From: Candidatus Kuenenia stuttgartensis
GTDB lineage: Bacteria > Planctomycetota > Planctomycetia > Pirellulales > UBA1268
Reading direction: 5' to 3'
DNA length: 37,926 nt
Assembly (NCBI GenBank): GCA_945860405.1
Contig: CAMARC010000005.1
Span: forward strand, 1 to 37,926
Shown: in pieces, positions 31,638 through 37,926 of the stretch
Numbering within the stretch: position 1 is the stretch's first letter
Layout of the letters: each line of letters starts with the position of its first letter
The notes under the pieces: generated by a model
What the model saw: the letters and a program-made list of their open reading frames with translations, nothing else
The model's database searches: none
Told to the model about the DNA's origin: nothing
Program-made: the position numbers and the translations under genes

Positions 31638-33143
31638 TCAGTGGACGATCGTGCGAAACCGCACGAATCCGCCCTGGCCCGGAGCGAGCGTCCCCTTGAA
31701 GGTCCAGGAGACGAGCGTGGCGCCGTCATCCCCCTTCGAGGTGGAGATCTCTGCCGGGAGATTCGATACCGGGCTTCCTTCGATCACAGCCAACCGGCCG
31801 GGGACGGCATCGACGAGCGTGATGTCGGTGAGAGGACGGTCGCCGGAGTTGAGGAGGAAGATCGTGAAGTCGAGCTCCTCGCCGGGGCGGGCGGTATCGC
31901 TGCCGGCCCGCTTGGAGAGGGTGAGCTCGCAGCGGCCCGGAGACTCGAGGCGGAGCGTGGCCACGCCGTGATCGACGGCGAGCACGTCGGCGGCCTCGCC
32001 ATTGACGGTCACCTGGGCCCCCGAGACACACATCCAGGCCAGCGGCACGTCGATCTTCCGCGCCAGCCGCGGCGCCTGCACATTGTGGACCTTCTCGGCA
32101 GGGAGGTCGAGCGCGACGGCGACCGGGCCGTCGACCCCTTCCTTGAGCACCGGCGGCTGCACCTTGTCGACGGCCAGCACGGGAATCCGGTCTTCGATGG
32201 CGATGCCCGGCTGGGCCAGCTTGGCGGCGACGATCTGGGTCTGCTGGGTCTTGTCGCGGACCGACTGGCCGACCGCGCCCGACGCGGCGATGGTGTCGAG
32301 AGCGACGCCGCGCGGACCGGTGGGGACGGCGTCCTCGAACGGACGGATCACCCGCCGGACCGACGAGAACCGCGGTGCGTAGACGCAGGTGCAATTGGAG
32401 GCGACGACGCAACTCTCCGCTTCCAGGCAGGCCTCGTCCTCAGGCGCGGGGCCGGGCCCATCGGCGCGGTAGCGGGCGACCGTGTCGCCGGAGGTGAGGT
32501 TGCCCAGGCGAGTGCGGCCGCGGGGTACGGCCGGCTTGCCGTGATCACCGCCGTCACAGACAAGACACGGCCCGATGACCGGGATGGCAATCGTGGGAAC
32601 GATGGGGCCGCCGCAGCCAGCCTGGCATTCCCCCCCCTGGCAGCCAGCGGAGGCATGGGCTCCGCGAATCCGACAAGCGTGCAGCCGGCAGCGCGGCGAA
32701 CCGCAGCCCCCCTCACGAGTGCCATGGGGGGCGTTCTGTTGGCATTCGGGCCCCTGGCAGACGCCGCCACCGATCGCGGTGGCATCGGCTGGCAGCGGCG
32801 TTGCCCCACCGGCTTGGCCGAGACGGGGCAGGGAAGGGGAGGGGAGTTCGAGTCCGGTTGAGTGCACCTCGCCATCCCGGATCGTCGCCGCGATGCGGGG
32901 CAGCTCGGAGGCGGCCGCGGCAGCGGCACGATCCTCAGCACTGCGCACGGCCGCAGATTCTTCGGCGTCGGAAGGCTGGGCGACGGCAGCAGAGGCGATG
33001 GCGGCAGGGAGCGGCATCACGGCAGCCACGGGCACCGTGAGTGACATCGAGCGGCACGACGCCAGGAGGACGGCGCCCGCGGCGACGGCCAGCCAGCGGA
33101 CAGTCTGGCCGGGACGGTGAGCAGGTGGCTGGGACGACCTCAT
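31638..33143 (-). CDS. Cys-rich lipoprotein with C-terminal DUF11-like domain
   Basis: The track ORF is too long; ATG 33143 (MRSSQPPAHRPGQ) overlaps the upstream stop as ATGA, giving 501 aa. The signal peptide ends in the lipobox LLASC (C30). Residues 30-110 are Ala/Ser/Glu-rich, and residues about 115-235 are Cys-rich with many Gly and Pro ('CQGPECQQN', 'CQGGECQAGCGGP', 'CLVCDGGD'), suggesting disulfides or metal binding. Two beta-rich stretches follow, and the last ~90 residues have the DUF11 pattern 'GEELDFTIFLLNSGDRPLTDITLVDAVPGRLAV', then 'LVSWTFKGTLAPGQGGFVRF'. DUF11 domains occur in bacterial cell-surface proteins. It forms one operon with the two upstream envelope genes and probably belongs to the same outer layer. 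Confidence 0.82.
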   Translation of the reverse strand: MRSSQPPAHRPGQTVRWLAVAAGAVLLASCRSMSLTVPVAAVMPLPAAIASAAVAQPSDAEESAAVRSAEDRAAAAAASELPRIAATIRDGEVHSTGLELPSPSLPRLGQAGGATPLPADATAIGGGVCQGPECQQNAPHGTREGGCGSPRCRLHACRIRGAHASAGCQGGECQAGCGGPIVPTIAIPVIGPCLVCDGGDHGKPAVPRGRTRLGNLTSGDTVARYRADGPGPAPEDEACLEAESCVVASNCTCVYAPRFSSVRRVIRPFEDAVPTGPRGVALDTIAASGAVGQSVRDKTQQTQIVAAKLAQPGIAIEDRIPVLAVDKVQPPVLKEGVDGPVAVALDLPAEKVHNVQAPRLARKIDVPLAWMCVSGAQVTVNGEAADVLAVDHGVATLRLESPGRCELTLSKRAGSDTARPGEELDFTIFLLNSGDRPLTDITLVDAVPGRLAVIEGSPVSNLPAEISTSKGDDGATLVSWTFKGTLAPGQGGFVRFRTIVH

Positions 33144-33880
33144 GGCACCACTCCCGGGGCAGGCAGCCGATTGCCCAAAACGATCTCGGCGACCGGGGCC
33201 CCGAGCGTGGCGGCGATCTCGCGCGGATCGTCGCAAGGGCGGACGTCGAAGGAGTTGGCCGCGGAGATGTCGGCGACGTCCGGGTCGCAGGCCATGTAGA
33301 CGATCCGTTCGACGTGCGCCCCATCGAGTGCCTGGACGAAGTCGTTCTCGTCGATCACCAGCTCGACCGGAAAGCGGTGATCCATGCCCGGGGGCGTGGC
33401 AAGTCGGGCGAGGATGCGGATCGTCGGATAGACCTCGAGCCCCTCGTAGCCCGGCACCCCGCCGAGACGCACCCGGTAGGTGCTCCCCACCAACAGCGAC
33501 GTCCGGAACGGAGCCGCGGCGGGGGGCGACCAACCGGCAAAGGTCTCGACGGAAACCGTCATTCCCTTCGGCCCCTGGATCGAGACCGGCTGGAGCGCCG
33601 CAGCCAGAGAGGCCTCCGGAAAGGGACCGGCCTGCGGGTGTCCTTGGGCGCCAATCGCTCCCGGCAAGAGTCGGCTGGCGAGTGAATCCATCTGCTCTTC
33701 CGGCCCCGCGTCGCCGCCCTGCAACGGCAACGCGATTCCGGTGAAGCAGGCGGTCGCCAGCAGCCCTCGGACAACCCGCAGCACGGTCCCTGACCGGACA
33801 GCCCTTCGGGACAACGCCCCGACTGGGTTCCACCGCGTCGTCGATCCGGCCGTGCATCCGGTGGAGCGGTGGGTGTTCAT
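33140..33880 (-). CDS. Exported envelope protein, paralogue of neighbouring lipoprotein
   Basis: The start is taken at ATG 33880 (MNTHRSTGCTAG; 246 aa); GTG 33925 is possible and neither has a clear SD. A hydrophobic signal segment lies at about residues 37-52 ('VVRGLLATACFTGIALPL'). The mature part contains a ~130-residue domain: 'IQGPKGMTVSVETFAGW', 'LVGSTYRVRLGGVPGYEGLEVYPTI', 'FPVELVIDENDFVQALDGAHVERIVYM', 'VAEIVLGNR'. The same succession is found in the gene upstream, so the two are duplicates. Unlike that gene it has no lipobox in the usual place and no Pro/Gly tail. The stop overlaps the DUF11 lipoprotein start. No function is known to me. Confidence 0.8.
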   Translation of the reverse strand: MNTHRSTGCTAGSTTRWNPVGALSRRAVRSGTVLRVVRGLLATACFTGIALPLQGGDAGPEEQMDSLASRLLPGAIGAQGHPQAGPFPEASLAAALQPVSIQGPKGMTVSVETFAGWSPPAAAPFRTSLLVGSTYRVRLGGVPGYEGLEVYPTIRILARLATPPGMDHRFPVELVIDENDFVQALDGAHVERIVYMACDPDVADISAANSFDVRPCDDPREIAATLGAPVAEIVLGNRLPAPGVVP

Positions 33881-33979
33881 GGCATCAACACGAAAGGGGG
33901 AAAGAACGGACGAAACGATCGACACCGAACGCTGAGCCTGGCCTCCACGACCACCGGGAGCTTCTTTCCCGGCGACCTT

Positions 33980-34009
33980 CCCTGGACCGGTCAGGTGACC
34001 GGTCCAGGG
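33980..34009 (-). terminator. 14-bp perfect stem-loop after the first envelope gene
   Basis: CCCTGGACCGGTCA (33980-33993) pairs perfectly with TGACCGGTCCAGGG (33996-34009), leaving only a 2-nt centre; in RNA the loop would open to about 4-6 nt. It starts 15 nt after the stop of the gene at 34025 and has no U tract, so it may be a partial terminator or 3'-end stabiliser that lowers expression of the two distal genes. Confidence 0.6.
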
Positions 34010-34024
34010 GTTGGTCGATGTGAT

Positions 34025-35263
34025 TCAGGGGATGAAGTCTTCCGGGGCCGGCGGGCACTCGCCGGCGGCGGTGTCGGGATCGGGCCCGCCGTTGCCGACG
34101 TACCGGAGACGATCTTCGTCGGGCTGACGGAGCCGGATGTTCGGCACGTCCGACCGCTCCGCGATGTAGGCCCGGTGGGCCGGCTTGGGGTAGCTCAAGC
34201 CCGGAGACTGCTGGACATGGAGTTTGATATCCCTGGTCGGCGGCGGGATGTGGTGCTTGGTGTGATTGGTGATCGTGTGCTTCCTCAGACCGGCGGGCAC
34301 CCCCAGCGGGATGTGGGCCGGGCCTGGGAGGCCGATCGGCGTCCCGGTGATCGGATAGCCGTAGGTCGGTGCCGTCATCCCGGCGAGGAACGCCGGCGGT
34401 AGCTGCGAGGGATCACCGCCACAGGGCATTCCCAACGGCATCGGATTGGCCGCAGAAGCGCCCGGCATCCCGGCTCCACCATCACCGGCCAGGGCCCCAG
34501 CCCCCTTCCCGGGAGACTGCAGATCCTTGTTGCCGATGCGGATGATCGCGAGGATCGAGCCCCGGCGATCGGCCTCGACGACCGGATCGCACCCCGGATC
34601 GAGACGCGTGCTGACGAGCGTTTCCACGCCGGCAACCGCCAGTTCCTGGTACTCCGGGTCGGGAAGGTAGACGACCTTCGTCACGAAGTTGCCGCTCGTG
34701 ACCTGATCGAGATCCTCGTCGGTGAGCTGGAACGGGATCGCGTTGTGGGCGAGGAACGCATCCGTCCGCGGAGTGACGGGGGCCACTTCGAGCGTCGGGT
34801 AGAGCTCGAGCCCTTCCTGACCGGGGATGTCGGTGAGCTTGAGGCGGTAGATGGCCCCCTGGACGAAGTCGTAGCGACCGGGCGTCACGAGCGGCTCGGA
34901 ATCGAAGCCACCGAACTCCGTGACATCCCAGTGGACCTGCATCCCATCGGGGCCGATAAAGCCGATCTGGGAAGCGGGGAGGTTCATCCCGTAGCCGGGC
35001 CCTCCCATCCCACCGGCATCGACGCCGTTGGCGGCCATCATTTCCTCGTAGCCGACCGGGGAGATCACCCCGGGGCCAGGCCCCTCCACGCCGGGGCCGG
35101 GATGCTGGAGCATCGCCGCCGGCGGGAGCACGTTCGTGTGCGGCGTGGCGACCGGACGGATCTGGGCCAGTCCGGTGAACGGTGAGTTCGCCGGGATGTG
35201 GCAGCCGGTCAGCGAGGCTGCCAGCGACAAGCCGACGAAACCCTGCAGATGTCGTTTCACCAT
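34025..35263 (-). CDS. Envelope lipoprotein with paralogous domain and Pro/Gly/His-rich tail
   Basis: The start is ATG 35263 (MVKRHLQGFVGLSL), fixed by an extended SD; this gives 412 aa. The signal peptide ends in lipobox SLTGC (C21). After a Gly/Pro-rich linker a ~150-residue domain (about 105-255) reads 'GFIGPDGMQVHWDVTEFGGF', 'VQGAIYRLKLTDIPGQEGLELYPTL', 'IPFQLTDEDLDQVTSGNFVTKVVYL', 'ILAIIRIGNKD'. It aligns throughout with the downstream paralogue. The last 150 residues are Pro/Gly-rich with 'HTITNHTKHHIPPP' and a charged end. This is the first gene of the envelope cluster and, judging by its SD, is highly expressed. I recognise the type as planctomycete-specific but have no functional name. 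Confidence 0.85.
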   Translation of the reverse strand: MVKRHLQGFVGLSLAASLTGCHIPANSPFTGLAQIRPVATPHTNVLPPAAMLQHPGPGVEGPGPGVISPVGYEEMMAANGVDAGGMGGPGYGMNLPASQIGFIGPDGMQVHWDVTEFGGFDSEPLVTPGRYDFVQGAIYRLKLTDIPGQEGLELYPTLEVAPVTPRTDAFLAHNAIPFQLTDEDLDQVTSGNFVTKVVYLPDPEYQELAVAGVETLVSTRLDPGCDPVVEADRRGSILAIIRIGNKDLQSPGKGAGALAGDGGAGMPGASAANPMPLGMPCGGDPSQLPPAFLAGMTAPTYGYPITGTPIGLPGPAHIPLGVPAGLRKHTITNHTKHHIPPPTRDIKLHVQQSPGLSYPKPAHRAYIAERSDVPNIRLRQPDEDRLRYVGNGGPDPDTAAGECPPAPEDFIP

Positions 35264-35264
35264 C

Positions 35265-35276
35265 GGATCACCTCCT
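35265..35276 (-). promoter_or_regulatory. Extended Shine-Dalgarno, 12 nt complementary to 16S 3' end
   Basis: AGGAGGTGATCC, ending two bases before ATG 35263 (core AGGAGG seven bases away), is the full complement of the conserved 16S rRNA tail GGATCACCTCCT. Most genes in this window show only 4-5 complementary bases. It points to very strong initiation, or to a ribosome-holding site. Confidence 0.85.
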
Positions 35277-35464
35277 CTAGCCTGCGGACGATTGGCCGCA
35301 TGTCCCGGTCGGTCGGGGAAGCCCCTGTGCGGATCGCTGCTGGTCGTGTCTGAACGTCCTGCCACGGCGGGAATCCGCCGTGGGCAGGCCGGGGGGGCTT
35401 CCGTACACTCGCGCCTTGCGGCATCCGTTACCGGGGCCGCTGGCAGAAGTCACCACCCGCCCCA

Positions 35465-36589
35465 ATGGATTCGACTTCCGGGGACGGATTCTTTGGCAAA
35501 ACCCTCAAAGTCGTGACGACCCCACCAACCGACACCCGCCACAGATTCCCCGGATTCCGCCGGCGCGCGCCGGTGTGGATGGCGATCCCGATAGGCCTGG
35601 CAATGTGCGTCGTGTCGGGGGTTTCGGTGACCGGCCAACCGCCGGCGGGCAGCGTCTACCAGCGTTTGACTCCGGCCACGGCTGAGCCGGCCGCGGAGTT
35701 GGCCCCAGACTCCCCGGCTACCGCTGCCCCCCCACTCCCGCTTCCTCTTCCATCCTCCGCGTCAGCCACCCCCGAATCGGCTGCCGAACAGGCCGGACGG
35801 GCGGAGCGGGTGGTCGCCGCCGCCTTGGCTGGGCTCTCCCGGGTGCCGTCGGTCTCAGCCCGCGTCCGGCACCTCGTCCGGGTCGACGACATGGTGCTCA
35901 AGGGGAGCGGGCGCTACGTCCAGTCAGGGGTGGGGGAGGATCAACGCTACCGGTACGAATACCGCCTCAGCGCCACCGACGAGGAGTTCGAGATCCTCGA
36001 CGTCTGCGACGGGCTGTTCGCCTGGAACTTCCGCCGCATCGGTCAGAATCCCCCCCAAGTGGAGCGGATCGACGTCCGCCGCATCCGCGAGCGGCTCGAG
36101 ACCCTCGGCATCGCCCACCGCCAGGATCAATCGGCGTACCTCGGCGGCGTGCAGCGCCACCTCGGCCTCCTCCGCCAGTATTTCCGGTTTGCGTCGATCA
36201 CGTCGGCGGTGATCGACGATGTTCCGGTGTGGCTCATCGAGGGGACCTGGGATCGCGACACTCTCGCCTGGATCGTCAAGGAGAAGGCGGAGGCGATCAA
36301 GAGCGAGGCGGGGGTCGCGCCGAACGAACTCCCCGACGGCATGCCGTACAGCGTTCGACTCTCGATCAGCAAACGAGAACTCTTTCCCTGCCGGATCGAG
36401 TGGCTCGCCGTGCCGGGCAAGCGGCCAACCTCGCCGGCGGCGCTGCAGGTGGTGGCCATGATGGAGTTGTACGACGTCCGTATCGGCGATCCGGTCGACG
36501 TGTCGGCGTTCGTCTACAAGCCGGCCACGGAGGGGCTGACCGACATCACCGACGCCTACCTGCCGCAGGTCCAGCCGCTGCGGCAGTGA
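35465..36589 (+). CDS. Exported LolA-like/unknown planctomycete protein
   Basis: 374 residues. A hydrophobic segment at about residues 38-55 ('MAIPIGLAMCVVSGVSV') after a basic stretch (FRRRAP) is the signal or anchor; the true start may be later than ATG 35465 (GTG 35512 or ATG 35579), with no SD to decide. Residues 60-110 are a Pro/Ala linker. The remaining ~265 residues look like a LolA-type half-barrel: 'GRAERVVAAALAGLSRVPSVSARVRHLV', 'GSGRYVQSGVGEDQRYRYEYRL', 'FEILDVCDGLFAWNF', 'VWLIEGTWDRDTLAWIV', 'PYSVRLSISKRELFPCRIEWL', 'MMELYDVRIGDPVDVSAFVY'. LolA-like folds bind acyl chains of lipoproteins or lipids. Cargo is unknown and the assignment is tentative. It is divergent from the envelope lipoprotein cluster. 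Confidence 0.75.
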   Translation: MDSTSGDGFFGKTLKVVTTPPTDTRHRFPGFRRRAPVWMAIPIGLAMCVVSGVSVTGQPPAGSVYQRLTPATAEPAAELAPDSPATAAPPLPLPLPSSASATPESAAEQAGRAERVVAAALAGLSRVPSVSARVRHLVRVDDMVLKGSGRYVQSGVGEDQRYRYEYRLSATDEEFEILDVCDGLFAWNFRRIGQNPPQVERIDVRRIRERLETLGIAHRQDQSAYLGGVQRHLGLLRQYFRFASITSAVIDDVPVWLIEGTWDRDTLAWIVKEKAEAIKSEAGVAPNELPDGMPYSVRLSISKRELFPCRIEWLAVPGKRPTSPAALQVVAMMELYDVRIGDPVDVSAFVYKPATEGLTDITDAYLPQVQPLRQ

Positions 36590-36596
36590 CGGCCGG

Positions 36597-37730
36597 TCAA
36601 CCGGCGCCGCTCCATCCCGCCGCGACGAGCCGGACGGCGGCATCGATCGCCGCTTCCATGCTCGTCGAATCGGCATCACCGCGACCGACGATGTCGAACG
36701 CCGTGCCGTGGGCGACGCTCGTCCTCACCAGCGGCAGACCGAGCGTGATGTTCACCGCCCGGTGCATGCCCAAGAGCTTGACTGGAATGTGCCCCTGATC
36801 GTGGTACTGGGCCACGATCCCGTCGAAGCCCCCGCGGGCGGCGCGGAGAAAGAGCGTGTCGGCGGGGAAGGGGCCTGCGGCCTCGATTCCGGCAGCGCGC
36901 AGCGCGGCGACCGCCGGGGCGATGATCCGCGTCTCCTCATCGCCGAACAGCCCTCCCTCGCCCCCATGGGGATTGAGGGCTGCCACCCCGATCCTCGGGC
37001 GCCGTCCAAGCAGCGCCACGAGGAGGGAAGCCAATCGCTCCCCCGCGGCAACGATCCCCGGGGTGGAGAGCCGCTCGATCGCCGTGGCGAGCGACTCGTG
37101 GAGCGTGACATGGACGACCCCGAGCGGACCATGCACCAAGCCATCCGTGGTCGGCGGGAGCCAGAGCATCATCGAGGCAGCGGCGTCGGGGAGCCCGCAG
37201 GCTCGCGCCAGCCATTCGGTGTGCCCGGGGACGTGGTGCCCCGCGGCGTGAAGCGCTTCCTTGTGGAGCGGCCCGGTGACGAGGGCGCCGCGGCGACCGG
37301 CGCCGTGCACGAGCCGAAAGGCCTCCTCCAGCGCCCCCACCGCCGCCCGACCACCGGCCGCGGAGATCCGGCCACGGGGAACGGCCTCTTCGGCGCTGTT
37401 CGGCTCGACGACGAGCACCGTCTCGGCGGTCGAGGGGCGCAGGTCGTCCGCCGCCACCCGCTCCACCGCCAGCCGCGGCAGCGACCTCACCGCTCGCAGC
37501 ACGTCGCGGAGCAGCTCGGCCCTGGCCACGACGCGGAGCCTGGCGCTGGCATGGGCCGTGGTCCTGCTCCACGCGCCGAGAACGACCTCGGGGCCGATCC
37601 CGGCAGGATCACCGCACGTCAGGCAGACGAGCGTGGGGCAGGGGGGAGGCGGGGCAGGGGAGTGGCCGGTGGCAGGCAAGGCAAAAGCTTCGGCATGGGG
37701 GAAGGCCGACGAGGAGAAGAAAAGCCTCAC
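36597..37730 (-). CDS. pdxA: 4-hydroxythreonine-4-phosphate dehydrogenase
   Basis: 377 residues, slightly longer than the usual 320-340 because of a ~33-residue Pro-rich N-terminus; no better in-frame start is seen. PdxA oxidises 4-phosphohydroxy-L-threonine in the deoxyxylulose-5-phosphate-dependent pyridoxal phosphate pathway. Signatures: 'LTCGDPAGIGPEVVLGAW' at the start, 'ALVTGPLHKEALHAAGHHVPGHTEWLA' with a metal-binding His, 'VAALNPHGGEGGLFGDEE' with substrate and metal contacts, 'DGIVAQYHDQGHIPVKLL' with a second metal His, and 'ITLGLPLVRTSVAHGTAFDIVGRG'. The metal His residues and NAD-pocket segments are all present. No other pyridoxine gene is adjacent. It converges on the LolA-like gene with 7 nt between stops. 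Confidence 0.95.
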   Translation of the reverse strand: MRLFFSSSAFPHAEAFALPATGHSPAPPPPCPTLVCLTCGDPAGIGPEVVLGAWSRTTAHASARLRVVARAELLRDVLRAVRSLPRLAVERVAADDLRPSTAETVLVVEPNSAEEAVPRGRISAAGGRAAVGALEEAFRLVHGAGRRGALVTGPLHKEALHAAGHHVPGHTEWLARACGLPDAAASMMLWLPPTTDGLVHGPLGVVHVTLHESLATAIERLSTPGIVAAGERLASLLVALLGRRPRIGVAALNPHGGEGGLFGDEETRIIAPAVAALRAAGIEAAGPFPADTLFLRAARGGFDGIVAQYHDQGHIPVKLLGMHRAVNITLGLPLVRTSVAHGTAFDIVGRGDADSTSMEAAIDAAVRLVAAGWSGAG

Positions 37731-37831
37731 TCCGCGGCCTGAACAGGCGACTCGTGTCGAGACTGACCCACCAGCCTATAGTTTCCTCCTCCTGTCCACA
37801 CCCATGCCCTTCCCGAGGAGCGTCCCAGGCG

Positions 37832-37926
37832 ATGGAACGTGTCTACTCCCGTGCCGCGATGTTTGCCGTGGCCCTGATGCTGGCGACGGCGCTGCTCGGA
37901 CTGTGGATCGGCGACCTCCACGGCCA
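37832..37926 (+). CDS. Partial: N-terminus of a membrane-anchored or exported protein
   Basis: Only 31 codons are inside the window. ATG 37832 follows GAGGAG by 11 nt, and the reading frame starts MERVYSRAAMFAVALMLATA, continuing LLGLWIGDLHG. The hydrophobic run after a short basic start is a signal peptide or single membrane anchor. It is divergent from pdxA. The family cannot be told; the frame is too short for the ORF track. Confidence 0.6.
   Translation, partial: MERVYSRAAMFAVALMLATALLGLWIGDLHG

Noticed and set aside
29015-31971. Long plus-strand ORFs 29015..30280 and 30145..31971
   Set aside because: Antisense to the aminotransferase and thioredoxin genes, without motifs.
35265-35276. 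GGATCACCTCCT on the plus strand as the end of a 16S rRNA gene
   Set aside because: Flanking bases are not rRNA and the segment sits directly before an ATG on the other strand, so it is a Shine-Dalgarno, not an rRNA relic.

Overview
This 37.9 kb window is a chromosomal segment of a high-GC bacterium that is almost certainly a planctomycete (Planctomycetota, probably Pirellulales). The grounds are inferred from gene content: an exported metallopeptidase with an LEPR-like N-terminus and a Calx-beta domain, a lipoprotein built of short alanine-rich repeats, a GC-rich envelope lipoprotein cluster with a duplicated domain, a PQQ-type beta-propeller protein, and a conserved unknown protein paired with a SNF2 helicase. 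Gene order is mosaic, with small operons on both strands. I see no rRNA, tRNA, phage, transposase or CRISPR array.

Region by region. Positions 1-5582 (minus) form one operon: a small coiled-coil protein, a short adenylate-forming (LuxE/PaaK-like) ligase, a LuxC/ALDH-like acyl reductase, an iron-type alcohol dehydrogenase and a PQQ-repeat propeller protein cut by the window edge. Read together this looks like a split carboxylic acid -> aldehyde -> alcohol pathway with unknown substrate. Positions 5877-8244 (plus) hold the unknown protein plus DEAQ-box SNF2 ATPase pair. 8281-10017 (minus) is the leishmanolysin-like metallopeptidase. 10505-13728 (plus) is mnmG followed by a GT4 glycosyltransferase. 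13756-16386 (minus) holds an alpha/beta hydrolase coupled to a TerC-family membrane protein, and a small unknown protein. 16554-20235 (plus) is a compact flagellar control block: flhA, sigma-28 (fliA) and anti-sigma-28 (flgM) with a good terminator. A Fur-family repressor and a repeat lipoprotein follow.

22192-26870 (minus) carries purB of eukaryote-like sequence type, translationally coupled to holA, then a 252-nt intergenic stretch with four consecutive stem-loops, then an exported modular protein. 27133-28801 (plus) is a small membrane protein and clpX, followed by a second highly structured intergenic element. 29024-31356 (minus) is a TlpA-like thioredoxin coupled to an aminotransferase. 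31638-35263 (minus) is a three-gene envelope cluster: a lipoprotein with an exceptionally strong Shine-Dalgarno, its secreted paralogue, and a Cys-rich DUF11-type lipoprotein. The window ends with an exported LolA-like protein, pdxA, and the first codons of a membrane-anchored protein.

The items most worth following are the putative split carboxylate reductase operon, the two palindrome-rich intergenic elements (24885-25037 and 28832-29004), the envelope trio, and the eukaryote-like PurB. All functions are read from motifs by eye; no database search was possible.
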